Positions 1 through 8,687 of a stretch of 14,262 nt of DNA are shown here, piece after piece (positions within the stretch are counted from its first letter, which is position 1; every line of letters starts with the position of its first letter). The position numbers and the translations under genes are program-made. The stretch is from Pseudomonadota bacterium (lineage in GTDB: Bacteria > Pseudomonadota > Alphaproteobacteria > Reyranellales > Reyranellaceae). The DNA lies in contig JAEZHS010000173.1 in the NCBI GenBank assembly GCA_023436825.1, forward strand, positions 1-14,262. Direction: 5' to 3'. The notes beneath the pieces are model-generated. The model saw nothing but the letters and a program-made list of their open reading frames with translations. It ran no database searches and was not told the DNA's origin.

Positions 1-22
1 CCTCTCCCCCACGGGGGAGAGG
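1..22. repeat. Intergenic CTCTCCCCC palindrome, copy 1
   Basis: Two perfect 10-base arms, CCTCTCCCCC and GGGGGAGAGG, flank a 2-base centre (AC). The element lies 17 bases beyond the 3' end of the aldo/keto reductase gene and touches the window edge, so it may extend further left. A related, longer palindrome is at 4846-4880 and shares the same outer arms. Elements of this shape are common between genes in alphaproteobacteria (recalled knowledge). It could fold in RNA as a 3'-end stem, but no T-run follows, so I call it a repeat rather than a terminator. Confidence 0.6.
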
Positions 23-38
23 GGCATGAAATGAAGAT

Positions 39-989
39 CTAAGCGCTCGCCTTGTCGAGAGCCGCCACCGATTCGGCGTCGAGCTTGAGGGCGGGTGCCG
101 CGAACAGGTCTTTGAGCTGCTGCAGGCTGGTGGCGCTGGCGATCGGGGCGGTGATCGACTTGCGCTGCATGATCCAGGCCAGCGCCACGGTGACATTGCT
201 GGTGTTGTGCTTCGTGGCCGCCTCGTCCAACGCCCTGAGAACGGCAAGCCCCTTGTCGTTCAGGTACTTCTTCACGCCCTGTCCGCGCGGGCTCTTGCCG
301 AGATCGGCCTCCGACCGGTACTTGCCGCTCAGGAAGCCGGCGGCCAGCGGCCAGTACGGGATCACGCCCAGTCCTTCCTTGACGCATTCCTGCTCGAGCG
401 GGCCCTCGAACAGCGGGCGCTCCAGGAGATTGTAATGCGGCTGCAGGCTGACATAGGCCGGCAGGCCCTTGTCCTTCGCGATCTTGGCCGCTTCGGCCAG
501 CCGCGGCGCCTCGAAATTCGACGCGCCGATGTAGCGGATCTTGCCCGCCTTGATCAGCTCGTCGTAGGTCGAGAGAGTCTCTTCCTGCGGCGTGTCCTTG
601 TCGTCGCGGTGCGACTGGAAGAGATCGACGTAGTCGGTGTTGAGGCGCTTCAGCGAGGCGTCGACCGACTTCTTGATGTGGGCGCGGGATAGGCCTTGTC
701 CCTCGTTCGGCATCTCCATGCCGCACTTGGTGGCGATCTGGACCTTCTGCCGCTTGGCGGGGTCCTTGCGGAACCAGCTGCCGATCACGACCTCCGATTC
801 GCCGCCCTTGTGCCCGGGCGCCCAGCGCGAATAGACGTCGGCCGTATCGATGAACGAGTAGCCCGCATCGACGAAGGCATCGAGCAGCTTGTGCGACGTG
901 GCCTCATCGGCCGTCCAGCCCAGCACGTTGCCGCCGAAGACGAGAGGGGCGAATTCGATGCTCGACCGACCGAGCTTGCGCTTCTCCAT
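39..989 (-). CDS. Aldo/keto reductase
   Basis: A 316-residue NAD(P)H-dependent oxidoreductase of the aldo/keto reductase superfamily, which reduces aldehydes or ketones to alcohols on a cytoplasmic TIM barrel. The usual catalytic tetrad is visible: D48 and Y53 (FIDTADVY), K88 (QIATKCG) and H127 (LFQSHRDD). GASNFE at 155-160 and the nucleotide-binding stretch IASATSLQQL at 283-292 are typical, and the length is normal for bacterial members. The ATG at 989 is preferred over an in-frame ATG at 1064 because AGGGAG (996-1001) sits 6 bases upstream and homology starts at MEKRKLG. It follows mscS on the same strand after 81 bases. The sequence resembles the IolS/YajO-like group, but the substrate cannot be assigned. 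Confidence 0.93.
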   Translation of the reverse strand: MEKRKLGRSSIEFAPLVFGGNVLGWTADEATSHKLLDAFVDAGYSFIDTADVYSRWAPGHKGGESEVVIGSWFRKDPAKRQKVQIATKCGMEMPNEGQGLSRAHIKKSVDASLKRLNTDYVDLFQSHRDDKDTPQEETLSTYDELIKAGKIRYIGASNFEAPRLAEAAKIAKDKGLPAYVSLQPHYNLLERPLFEGPLEQECVKEGLGVIPYWPLAAGFLSGKYRSEADLGKSPRGQGVKKYLNDKGLAVLRALDEAATKHNTSNVTVALAWIMQRKSITAPIASATSLQQLKDLFAAPALKLDAESVAALDKASA

Positions 990-1040
990 GGATGACTCCC
1001 TTTTTGAGATAGGCCCGCATTCTAGAGCATAGCTGGGGGC

Positions 1041-1058
1041 GCGCCACCGGAGTGGCGC
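1041..1058 (-). terminator. GC-rich hairpin after mscS (possible weak terminator)
   Basis: A 7-base-pair stem (GCGCCAC / GTGGCGC) with a CGGA loop lies 12 bases past the mscS stop codon, between mscS and the aldo/keto reductase gene. No U-tract follows in the minus-strand transcript, so it is not a canonical intrinsic terminator. It could partly separate the two genes or stabilise an mRNA end. Confidence 0.3.
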
Positions 1059-1070
1059 CAGCAATGAGGC

Positions 1071-3101
1071 TTACTCCGCGGCTTTCGCCGGAGCCTCCGG
1101 CGGCGCGGCGGCGGCGGGTGGCGCGGCGGCGGGCCCCGCAGTCGCTGTCCCCATCGGCACCATCCCCGGAATGGTGAACGGCATGGTCGGCGTGGCGAAC
1201 TGGATACCGAGCTTGGGCAGCTGCTCGTACATGCGGCGGACGCCCATGCGCTGGATGGCGCTGGGGTTCTTGGGCCGGGCCATGAACTTGAAGCGCACAA
1301 TCAGCGAAGAGTCCTTGATGTCGACCACGCCCTGCATCTTGAGCGGCTGCATCAGGATGGGCTTGAAGGCCGGCTCCTCCATCATGTCGGTGCCGATCTT
1401 CTTCACCGTCTTGCGCAGCAGCTCGATGTCGGTGCCCGGCGCGAAGGCGAGGTTGAACTTCACGACCGTCCAGTCGCGGCTGAAGTTGGTGATGTGCCCG
1501 ACTTGGCCGAACGGCACGATATGGAGCTGGCCGTTCTGGTGGCGCAGCTTCAGGCAGCGCACGCTGAAGCCCTCGACCGTTCCCTTGACCTTGCTGCAGT
1601 CGACATACTCGCCGATGCGGAATGCATCCTCGGCCAGGAAGAAGATGCCGGAGACGACGTCGCGCACCAGCGATTGGCTGCCGAACGACACCGCCAGGCC
1701 GAACACCGAGGCGCCGGCGATCAGCGTGATGTTGACGCCGAGCTCCGACAGCACCAGCAGGCCGCCGACCACCAGGATGACCGAACCGGCCATGGCGCGA
1801 ACCAGCGGCATCAGGGTGCGCAGCCGCGAGGCCGCGACCTTGACCTCGTCCTCGGGATCGGCCGCGGCGTCGGCCGACGGCAGCGGGTTGGCGGCGATGT
1901 AGGAATCCATGCGGAAGCGCACGAACCGCCAGAAGGCGTAGATCGCCACCAGGGTGATTGCCGCGATCTTGGCGCCGCGGTCGTGGACCGCCCATTCCTC
2001 CTGGGTCATCGCGCCCAGCACCTTCACCATCACGGCGTCGGCGATGATGATGGCGACATAGAGCCGGGCGATCAGGCGAAGGCAGTCGGCCACCACGTCG
2101 CCCGCCATCGGCAGCTCGGAGACGATGTGACGGGTGATGCGATGCATCAGCGTCTCGAACAGCAACAGCACCAGCAACGCCGATTCGATGGTCGACATGC
2201 CGCGCGCCGCGGTGTGGCTCTCGGTCAAGGCGGCATAGACCGCCGCCACGCCCATCAGGCCGTAGAAGACGAGGCCCGCCATCCACCAGCGCTTCGCCGC
2301 ATCGAGCTTGAGCTGCCGGCCGACCTTGCGCTCCGACACCATTGCGGCGAGCCAGGCGGCCATCTCATTGCGCCAGTGCCAGACCACCCAGACCAGGGCG
2401 ACGGCGATCAATGGCGCGTAGATGATGATGGCGGCCGACGTCACGTCCGAGCTGGCGCCGGTCGTGATCAGCGCACGGGCGAAATGGCTGCCCAGCAGCG
2501 GCAGCACCACCACCCAGTTGAGCGCGATCAGGAGTCCGCGTGCCGCCGCATCGTCGACCGGGGCGATGCGGCCATCCGGCGTGGCCGGCCGCAGCCAGAC
2601 CCGGAACAACAGGTTGAACAGGCGCCAGTAGAGCAGCAGGTCGAAGACCTGCAGGCCGATCTTGCCGCCGACGGTCTGGTTGCCGCCAATCTGGTTCAGG
2701 ACCACACGGGCGGCGATGGCCAGCGCCACGACCGCCAGCAGGTCGAGCAGCATGGCGCGCACGAAGGCCCGCAAGGGCGAATGACCGACCAGGCGGTCGA
2801 AGGCAGCGACCCTGGAGCGGTTGAGCAGCAGGCGCACGATGTATTCTGCCGCAAGGCCCGCGACCACGATGCCCAGCAGCAGGAGCGCAGTGCGCCCGTC
2901 GATCACCTCGGGCAAGCGGGCAAGGTGGCGGCCCAGCGCCGGCACCTCCTTGACGGTGAACTCCAGGCGCTCGGTCAGGACCGTGAGGAACGATCCCGTC
3001 GCGGTATCGGCGCCGTAGGCGGGTTGGGCGGCGGCTGTGCACGCCCAGTCGGCGATCAAACCGCCGATCGCTGCCGCGACGCCAAATCTTGACCGTTTCA
3101 T
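1071..3101 (-). CDS. MscS-family mechanosensitive ion channel with long N-terminal membrane region
   Basis: A 676-residue inner-membrane channel that opens under membrane tension and releases solutes during hypo-osmotic shock. A signal peptide (basic start, then an Ala-rich core ending near AYGA at 28-31) precedes a short periplasmic part. Several hydrophobic helices follow, at about 71-93, 112-135, 150-170, 186-208, 222-241, 272-292, 305-318, 338-362 and 377-394. The MscS core covers about 430-650: the pore helix with small-residue packing ([16 protein letters not shown], 463-478), then the beta domain ([17 protein letters not shown], 504-520) and alpha/beta domain. It ends in an Ala/Pro tail (656-676). 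E. coli MscS has 286 residues, so this is one of the large multi-helix relatives. The start at 3101 gives the signal peptide. The frame stays open far upstream, but only as a shadow across the divergent ligase gene. Confidence 0.92.
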   Translation of the reverse strand: MKRSRFGVAAAIGGLIADWACTAAAQPAYGADTATGSFLTVLTERLEFTVKEVPALGRHLARLPEVIDGRTALLLLGIVVAGLAAEYIVRLLLNRSRVAAFDRLVGHSPLRAFVRAMLLDLLAVVALAIAARVVLNQIGGNQTVGGKIGLQVFDLLLYWRLFNLLFRVWLRPATPDGRIAPVDDAAARGLLIALNWVVVLPLLGSHFARALITTGASSDVTSAAIIIYAPLIAVALVWVVWHWRNEMAAWLAAMVSERKVGRQLKLDAAKRWWMAGLVFYGLMGVAAVYAALTESHTAARGMSTIESALLVLLLFETLMHRITRHIVSELPMAGDVVADCLRLIARLYVAIIIADAVMVKVLGAMTQEEWAVHDRGAKIAAITLVAIYAFWRFVRFRMDSYIAANPLPSADAAADPEDEVKVAASRLRTLMPLVRAMAGSVILVVGGLLVLSELGVNITLIAGASVFGLAVSFGSQSLVRDVVSGIFFLAEDAFRIGEYVDCSKVKGTVEGFSVRCLKLRHQNGQLHIVPFGQVGHITNFSRDWTVVKFNLAFAPGTDIELLRKTVKKIGTDMMEEPAFKPILMQPLKMQGVVDIKDSSLIVRFKFMARPKNPSAIQRMGVRRMYEQLPKLGIQFATPTMPFTIPGMVPMGTATAGPAAAPPAAAAPPEAPAKAAE

Positions 3102-3209
3102 GCCTTTGCCCCCATTAGACGGCCGGCAAAGCCTAAGGCAAATGCCCAGGCCCTGCCATCTTCGCGCTGTTTTGACGTGACGTTTGCAAGAGATGTGTCG
3201 GGATATTCC

Positions 3210-4838
3210 ATGTTCGGATTGATGCAGGACCGCCCGCTGCTGATCCAGCAGCTCATAGAGCACGCCGCCCTGAACCACGGCGACACCGAGATCGTGTCGC
3301 GCCGAGTCGAGGGCGACATCCACCGCTACACCTACCGCGATGCACGGGCGCGCGCCAAGAAGGTCGCCGAGGCGCTTATTGCGCTGGGCATCGCTCCCGG
3401 TGACCGCATCGGCACCCTGGCCTGGAACGGTTACCGGCACTTCGAGCTCTACTACGGCATCTCCGGCATGGGCGCGGTATGCCACACCATCAATCCGCGG
3501 CTGTTCCCCGAGCAGATCGTCTACATCGTCAACCATGCCGAGGACCGGCTGCTGTTCGTCGACCTGAACCTGCTGCCGGCCGTCGAGAAGCTGCTGCCCG
3601 AGCTCAAGACGGTGCGCCATGTCGTCGCCATGACCGACCGCGCGCACCTGCCCAGGGACTGCAAGATCCCGAACCTCCTGGTCTACGAGGACCTGCTCGC
3701 GGACAAGCCCGGCACCTACGAGTGGCCCGAATTCGACGAGCGCACGGCGTCGTCGCTCTGCTACACCTCGGGCACGACGGGCAACCCCAAGGGCGTGCTC
3801 TACCACCATCGCTCCACGCTGCTGCATGCCTATGGCAGCGCGCTGCCCGACACGCTGGGGCTTTCGGCGCGCTCGGTCGTGCTGCCGGTGGTGCCGATGT
3901 TCCACGTCAACGCCTGGGGCCTGCCCTACAGCGCCGCCCTGGTCGGCGCCAAGCTGGTGTTCCCCGGACCGGCGCTCGACGGTGCGAGCCTCTACGAATT
4001 GTTCGAGAAGGAAGGCGTCACCTTCACCGCTGGCGTGCCGACGGTGTGGCTGGCGCTGCTGCAGCACATGCAGGCCAATGGGCTCAAGCTCTCGACCTTG
4101 AAATACGCCGTGATCGGCGGTTCGGCGGCGCCGCCCGCCATGATCGAGACCTTCGACAAGGATTTCGGCGTCGAAGTGCTGCATGCCTGGGGCATGAGCG
4201 AGATGAGCCCCCTGGGCTCGGTCAATCATCCCAAGGCCAAGCACGCGAAGATGCCGGCCGACGAGGTGTTTGCCGTGCGGCTGAAGCAGGGCCGGCCGCC
4301 GTTCGGCGTCGACATGAAGATCGTCGACGATTCCGGTAACGAACTGCCGCGCGACGGCAAGGCCTTCGGCGACCTTCTGGTGCGCGGGCCGTGGATCACC
4401 TCGGGCTATTTCAAGGGCGAAGGCGGCGAGGTGCTGCGGGACGGCAACTGGTTCCCGACCGGCGACGTCGCCACCCTCGATGCCGACGGCTACATGCAGA
4501 TCACCGACCGCTCCAAGGACGTGATCAAGTCGGGCGGCGAGTGGATCAGCTCGATCGATCTCGAGAACGCGGCGATGGCCCATCCCGGCGTCGCCGAGGC
4601 CGCGGTGATCGGCATCCGCCATCCCAAGTGGGACGAGCGCCCGCTGCTGATCATCCATCGCAAACCCGATGCCACGGTCGACAAGAAGGAGTTGCTCGAG
4701 TTTTTAGGCACCAAGGTCGCCAAGTGGTGGCTGCCCGACGACGTGCAGTTCGTCGACGCCATTCCGCACACCGCGACGGGGAAGATCCTCAAAACGCGGC
4801 TGCGCGAGGATTTTAAGGACTACAAGCTGCCGACGTAA
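3210..4838 (+). CDS. AMP-forming acyl-CoA ligase, AlkK/DmdB type (copy 1)
   Basis: A 542-residue adenylate-forming enzyme that activates a carboxylic acid with ATP and joins it to CoA in the cytoplasm. Visible motifs are the phosphate loop [11 protein letters not shown] (185-195), FHVNAWG (231-237), the adenine motif AWGMSEMSP (326-334), TGD (417-419), the hinge [15 protein letters not shown] (431-445) and the catalytic lysine K525 in TGKILK. The pattern closely matches Pseudomonas AlkK (medium-chain acyl-CoA ligase) and DmdB (methylmercaptopropionyl-CoA ligase), as I recall them. The ATG at 3210 (MFGLMQDRP) is preferred over an in-frame GTG at 3177 because the paralogue at 7051 starts at the same residue, although the ribosome site here is weak. 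It is divergent from mscS across 108 bases. Substrate length cannot be read from the sequence. Confidence 0.94.
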   Translation: MFGLMQDRPLLIQQLIEHAALNHGDTEIVSRRVEGDIHRYTYRDARARAKKVAEALIALGIAPGDRIGTLAWNGYRHFELYYGISGMGAVCHTINPRLFPEQIVYIVNHAEDRLLFVDLNLLPAVEKLLPELKTVRHVVAMTDRAHLPRDCKIPNLLVYEDLLADKPGTYEWPEFDERTASSLCYTSGTTGNPKGVLYHHRSTLLHAYGSALPDTLGLSARSVVLPVVPMFHVNAWGLPYSAALVGAKLVFPGPALDGASLYELFEKEGVTFTAGVPTVWLALLQHMQANGLKLSTLKYAVIGGSAAPPAMIETFDKDFGVEVLHAWGMSEMSPLGSVNHPKAKHAKMPADEVFAVRLKQGRPPFGVDMKIVDDSGNELPRDGKAFGDLLVRGPWITSGYFKGEGGEVLRDGNWFPTGDVATLDADGYMQITDRSKDVIKSGGEWISSIDLENAAMAHPGVAEAAVIGIRHPKWDERPLLIIHRKPDATVDKKELLEFLGTKVAKWWLPDDVQFVDAIPHTATGKILKTRLREDFKDYKLPT

Positions 4839-4845
4839 CTCATGC

Positions 4846-4880
4846 TCCTCTCCCCCAAGGGGGCCCCTTGGGGGAGAGGA
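4846..4880. repeat. Intergenic palindrome, copy 2 (17-base perfect arms)
   Basis: A perfect inverted repeat: positions 4846-4862 pair with 4864-4880 around a single G at 4863. In RNA the practical structure is a stem of about 15 pairs with a 5-base loop. It begins 7 bases after the stop of the first acyl-CoA ligase. The outer arms, CCTCTCCCCCA and GGGGGAGAGG, are those of the element at 1-22, but the centre is enlarged. No T-run follows. It may attenuate or protect the ligase transcript ahead of the oxygenase genes. Confidence 0.7.
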
Positions 4881-4964
4881 ATATGAGGAGGTCCGCGCTC
4901 CGAAAAGACAGCCTTCTCGGGAACCCTCCGCAGGCCTATCGTTGTGGCCAGTAGGAGTACGCCC

Positions 4965-5954
4965 ATGGCCACAGAGACCATTCCCGTAATCGACCTCGGC
5001 CCCTATCTCGCCGGCGAGCCGGGTGCGCTCGACCGCACGGCGAGGGAGCTGCGCTTCGCGCTGACGGAGATCGGCTTCTACTTCATCGTCAATCACGGCG
5101 TGCCGCGGGAAAAGATCCAGGCGACCTTCGCCGAGGTGAAGCGCTTCCACGAGCTGCCGATCGAGCGGAAGCTTGCCCTCAAGATCGACCTGCACAGCAC
5201 CGGCTACATGCCGATGCGCGGCAACACGCTGCGCACCTCGACGGTGCAGTCGGGCACCAAGCCCAACCTCAACGAGGCCTTCTTTGTGAAGCGCGAGATG
5301 GCGGACGACCATCCCGACGTGATCGCCAACCGCCGCTTCCGCGGCCGCAACCGCTGGCCCGACGGCCTGCCCGGCTTCCGCGAGACCGTGGTCGACTACT
5401 GCAACACCATGGAAGCGCTGGTGCTCAAGATGGTGCGCGTCTACGCCCGCGCGCTCGACCTGCCGGCGACGTATTTCGACGCGCCATTCCAGGATTGCCA
5501 GTATTCCCTGCGCATGACGCACTACCCGCACCAGGACGGTCCCATCGAGGACGAGTTCGGGCTCGCCCCTCACACCGACACGAGCTTCCTGACCTTGCTG
5601 GCGCCCAACGACGTGCCGGGCCTGTCGATCCGCACCCAGAGCGGCAAGTGGATCGACGCGCCGGCCATCCCCGACGCCTATGTCGTGAACGGCGGCCAGA
5701 TGCTGCAGCGCTGGACCAACGACGTCTTCCTCGCCACGCCGCATCGCGCCATCAATCGCAGCGGCGGCGAGCGCTACGCCATCCCCTTCTTCTGCGACAG
5801 CAACATCGACTGGCCCGTCGCCGCCGTCCCCACCACCGTGGGGCCGGACAAGCCGCCCAAGTACCCGACGACCTATTACAGCGACTACATGGTCTGGTAC
5901 CAGAAGCGGAACTACGACGTGCTGGCTGACGCCAACCGGCAAGCGGCCGAGTGA
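4965..5954 (+). CDS. Isopenicillin N synthase-like Fe(II) oxygenase (copy 1)
   Basis: A 329-residue non-haem iron dioxygenase of the IPNS/DIOX superfamily. The N-terminal region (IPVIDLGPYL, then GFYFIVNHGVP at 37-47) and the C-terminal double-stranded beta-helix are both present. The iron triad is readable as H203 and D205 in APHTDTSF and H260 in ATPHRAINRS. The Arg of the family RxS pair that binds the 2-oxoglutarate or substrate carboxylate is R270, but the Ser is Ala (RYA). The ATG at 4965 has AGGAG at 4953-4957, seven bases upstream, and matches the start of the paralogue; an in-frame GTG at 4944 does not. The gene overlaps the next oxygenase by 4 bases (GTGA). Most such enzymes use 2-oxoglutarate to hydroxylate or desaturate small molecules; the substrate here is unknown. 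Confidence 0.92.
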   Translation: MATETIPVIDLGPYLAGEPGALDRTARELRFALTEIGFYFIVNHGVPREKIQATFAEVKRFHELPIERKLALKIDLHSTGYMPMRGNTLRTSTVQSGTKPNLNEAFFVKREMADDHPDVIANRRFRGRNRWPDGLPGFRETVVDYCNTMEALVLKMVRVYARALDLPATYFDAPFQDCQYSLRMTHYPHQDGPIEDEFGLAPHTDTSFLTLLAPNDVPGLSIRTQSGKWIDAPAIPDAYVVNGGQMLQRWTNDVFLATPHRAINRSGGERYAIPFFCDSNIDWPVAAVPTTVGPDKPPKYPTTYYSDYMVWYQKRNYDVLADANRQAAE

Positions 5955-6937
5955 GCGGCGCGGACAAAATCCCCGTCATCGACCTGGCGCCCTACCTGGC
6001 GGGCGCGCCCGGCGCCTTGCAGCGCACCGCCAGGGAGCTCCGCTTCGCGCTGACCGAAGTGGGCTTTTACTTCATCGTAAATCACGGCGTACCCGAGCCG
6101 CTGATCCGCGGCGCCTTCGCGGAGGCCGCGCGCTTCCACGGCCAGCCGCTCGAGCGGAAGATGGAAATCGTGATCGACCGCCACAATGTCGGCTACCTGC
6201 CGATCCGCGGCGACACCTTGCGCACCTCGACGGTGCAGACCGTGACCAAGGCCAATCTGAATGAAGCCTTCTTCATGGCGCGCGACCTGCCGGACGACCA
6301 TCCCGACGTCTTGGCCGACCGGCGTTTCCGCAGCGCCAACCGCTGGCCCAAGGACCTGCCCGGCTTCCGCGAGGCCGTCGTCGCCTACTGCGATGGGCTG
6401 GAACTGCTGGTGCGGAAGCTGGTGCGGCTCTACGCCGTGGCGCTCGAGCTGCCGGCGACCTACTTCGACGAGCCGTTCCGCGACTTCCAGTACAAGCTGC
6501 GCATGACGCATTACCCCTACCAGGAAGCGATCGCGGACGACGAGTTCGGCATCGCCCCGCACACCGACACCAGCTTTCTCACCCTGCTCGCGCCCAACGA
6601 CGTGCCCGGCCTGTCGATCCGGACCACCGGCGGCAAGTGGATCGACGCGCCTGCGCTCGCCGGCGCCTATGTCGTGAACGGCGGCCAGCTCCTGCAGCGC
6701 TGGACCAACGATTTCTTCCTGGCTACGCCGCATCGCGCGGTCAACCGCAGCGGCGGCGAGCGCTATGCGCTGGCCTTCTTCTGCGACAGCAACATCGATT
6801 GGCCCATCGCCGCGGTGCCGACCTGCGTCGGGCCCGACCGGCCGCCGAAATATCCGACGACCTATTATACGGACTACATGGTCCAGTATCAGAAGCGGAC
6901 CTACGACCTGCTGGCGGGCCAGCAGGCGGCGGAATGA
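5951..6937 (+). CDS. Isopenicillin N synthase-like Fe(II) oxygenase (copy 2)
   Basis: A 328-residue tandem paralogue of the preceding gene, about 75% identical by hand alignment, with only a small length difference at the C-terminus. The iron ligands are H204, D206 and H261, and the carboxylate-binding Arg is R271 followed by YA in place of the usual xS. The start is a GTG at 5951 that overlaps the stop of the first copy (GTGA), which implies translational coupling. The next residues (SGADKIPVIDL) align with the start of copy 1, which supports this start. The copies differ mainly at residues 50-115 and around 190-197. Coupled, near-identical oxygenases may act on related substrates, in successive steps or as a mixed dimer; this is inference. 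Confidence 0.92.
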   Translation: MSGADKIPVIDLAPYLAGAPGALQRTARELRFALTEVGFYFIVNHGVPEPLIRGAFAEAARFHGQPLERKMEIVIDRHNVGYLPIRGDTLRTSTVQTVTKANLNEAFFMARDLPDDHPDVLADRRFRSANRWPKDLPGFREAVVAYCDGLELLVRKLVRLYAVALELPATYFDEPFRDFQYKLRMTHYPYQEAIADDEFGIAPHTDTSFLTLLAPNDVPGLSIRTTGGKWIDAPALAGAYVVNGGQLLQRWTNDFFLATPHRAVNRSGGERYALAFFCDSNIDWPIAAVPTCVGPDRPPKYPTTYYTDYMVQYQKRTYDLLAGQQAAE

Positions 6938-6947
6938 CGCCAAAACC

Positions 6948-6997
6948 CGGCTTCCCGCCCGGCGGCGACTCGGTCTAGAACCGGGAAAGGGAAGCCG
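6948..6997. repeat. Inverted repeat upstream of the second ligase
   Basis: CGGCTTCCC (6948-6956) and GGGAAGCCG (6989-6997) form a perfect 9-base inverted repeat around a 32-base loop. They lie in the 113-base gap between the second oxygenase and the second ligase. The stem is too loosely spaced for a classical terminator and has no T-run. It could be a leader structure of the ligase mRNA or chance in GC-rich DNA. Confidence 0.3.
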
Positions 6998-7050
6998 CCC
7001 GATAAACCAACAGTTTCATCGCGGGCGGCAGGGGTAACAGAGGAAACGCC

Positions 7051-8682
7051 ATGCTCGGCCTGATGCAAGACCGTCCGCTGCTGATTTCGCAGATCATCGA
7101 CTATGCCGGAAGATACTACCCTGATGTCGAGATCGTGACCCGCACGGTCGAGGGGCCGATCCATCGCTACGGCTACAGGGACGCGCTGAAGCGCTCCAAG
7201 CAGCTCGCCGAGGCGCTACAGGGCCTGGGCATCCAGCTGGGCGATCCGGTCGGTACCATCGCCTGGAACACCTACCGCCACTTCGAGCTCTATTTCGGCA
7301 TCTCCGGCATCGGCGCGGTGCTACATACCATCAACCCGCGGCTGTCGCCCGAGCACGTCACCTACATCGCCAACCACGCCGAGGACAAGGCGATCTTCGT
7401 CGACCTCAACCTGCTGCCGATCGTCGAGGGCGTGTGGGGCCAGTTGAAGACCGTGAAGCACGTCGTGGTCATGACCGATCGCGCCCACATGCCGGCCTCG
7501 TCCAAGATCCCGAACCTGCTCTGCTACGAGGAGCTGATCGCCGACAAGCCGGGCACGCTCACCTGGCCGACCTTCGACGAGAAGACGGCGTCGTCGCTCT
7601 GCTACACCTCGGGGACGACCGGCAATCCGAAGGGCGTGCTCTACTCGCACCGCTCGACGATGATCCATTCGATGATGATGTGCTCGGGCCCGGTCCTGGC
7701 GCTCAACCCCGACACCACCATCCTGCCGGTGGTGCCGATGTTCCACGCCAATGCCTGGGGGCTGGTCTATGCCGGGCCGTTCTGTGGCACCAAGCTCGTC
7801 TTTCCCGGCCCCAAGCTCGACGGCGCCAGCGTCTACGAGCTTCTGGACAAGGAGCAGGTGACCTTGAGCGCCGGCGTGCCGACGGTGTGGCTGGCGCTGC
7901 TCGAGCACTGCAAGCAGAACAACCTGAAAATGTCGTCGGTCAAGCGCTCGCTGATCGGCGGCTCGGCCGTGCCGCTTGCCATGATCGAGCGCTTCTGGAA
8001 GGAGCACGGCGTCGAGGTGGCCCAGGGCTGGGGCATGACCGAGATGAGCCCGCTCGGCACGCTGACCCGCTTCAACAAGGGCGAGCGCGACCTGCCGGAC
8101 GCCGACCGCTTCGCCATCACCGCCAAGCAGGGCCGACCGGTGTTCGGCTGCGAGATGAAGATCGTCGACGATGCTGGAGAGGATCTGCCGCAGGACGGCA
8201 GCGTCTCGGGCAACATGGTGGTGCGCGGTCCCTGGATCGTGAAGGGCTACATGAAGGGCGACGGCAAGAGCCAGTTCGTCGAGGACGACTGGTTCCATAC
8301 CGGCGACGTCTGCAAGATCGAGGCCGACGGCTCGGTGGTGATCACCGACCGGTCCAAGGACGTGATCAAGTCGGGCGGCGAATGGATCAGCTCGATCGAC
8401 CTGGAGAACGCGGCCATGGGCTGTCCCGGCGTAGCCGAGGCGGCCGTGATCGGCGTGGCTCACCCCAAGTGGGACGAGCGGCCGTTGCTGATCGTCGTGC
8501 GCCGGCCGGACGCGCAGGTCGACAAGGGCGACATCCTGAAGTTCCTCGAGGGCAAGATCGCCAAGTGGTGGATGCCGGACGACGTGCAGTTCATCGACGC
8601 CATTCCGCACGGCGCCACCGGCAAGATCCTGAAGACCGCGCTGCGCAAGCAGTTCGAGGATTACAAGCTGCCGACGGCGTGA
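7051..8682 (+). CDS. AMP-forming acyl-CoA ligase, AlkK/DmdB type (copy 2)
   Basis: A 543-residue paralogue of the ligase at 3210, about 65% identical by hand count and collinear over 540 residues without a gap. All adenylation motifs sit at the same positions: [11 protein letters not shown] 185-195, FHANAWG 231-237, GWGMTEMSP 326-334, TGD 417-419, the hinge at 431-445 and catalytic K525. The least conserved stretches are about 201-220 and 335-352, next to motifs expected to shape the acid-binding pocket, so the copies may prefer different acids (inference). The start is well supported, with AGAGGA at 7039-7044 six bases before the ATG. Its stop lies five bases before the dehydrogenase ATG, so the two are probably co-transcribed. 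Confidence 0.94.
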   Translation: MLGLMQDRPLLISQIIDYAGRYYPDVEIVTRTVEGPIHRYGYRDALKRSKQLAEALQGLGIQLGDPVGTIAWNTYRHFELYFGISGIGAVLHTINPRLSPEHVTYIANHAEDKAIFVDLNLLPIVEGVWGQLKTVKHVVVMTDRAHMPASSKIPNLLCYEELIADKPGTLTWPTFDEKTASSLCYTSGTTGNPKGVLYSHRSTMIHSMMMCSGPVLALNPDTTILPVVPMFHANAWGLVYAGPFCGTKLVFPGPKLDGASVYELLDKEQVTLSAGVPTVWLALLEHCKQNNLKMSSVKRSLIGGSAVPLAMIERFWKEHGVEVAQGWGMTEMSPLGTLTRFNKGERDLPDADRFAITAKQGRPVFGCEMKIVDDAGEDLPQDGSVSGNMVVRGPWIVKGYMKGDGKSQFVEDDWFHTGDVCKIEADGSVVITDRSKDVIKSGGEWISSIDLENAAMGCPGVAEAAVIGVAHPKWDERPLLIVVRRPDAQVDKGDILKFLEGKIAKWWMPDDVQFIDAIPHGATGKILKTALRKQFEDYKLPTA

Positions 8683-8687
8683 CCCTG

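Noticed and set aside
1..22. Intrinsic terminator for the aldo/keto reductase gene
   Set aside because: The stem is strong, but no T-run follows in either direction and the same element recurs elsewhere, so a repeat call is safer.
3172..3207. TTGACG ... GATATT as a promoter for the first ligase
   Set aside because: The spacing of 24 bases is far outside the 16-18 range of a sigma-70 promoter, and no better -10 was found at the right distance.
3102..4658. Long minus-strand open frame in phase with mscS, extending about 519 codons antisense to the first ligase gene
   Set aside because: The ligase on the plus strand has full family motifs; the antisense translation shows low-complexity His/Asp/Arg/Gly-rich text with no recognisable domain, as expected for the shadow frame of a GC-rich gene. 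The mscS signal peptide marks its true start at 3101.
4704..5942. Large antisense frames opposite both oxygenases (4704-5942 and 5912-6943)
   Set aside because: The two antisense translations resemble each other only because the sense genes are duplicates; they carry no domain, start signal or codon pattern of a real gene.
7434..8687. Plus-strand frame open upstream of the dehydrogenase, suggesting a 740-residue fusion
   Set aside because: The upstream part lies inside the second ligase in another frame and has Arg/Gly/Ala-rich, motif-free sequence. The dehydrogenase matches its family from the ATG at 8688.
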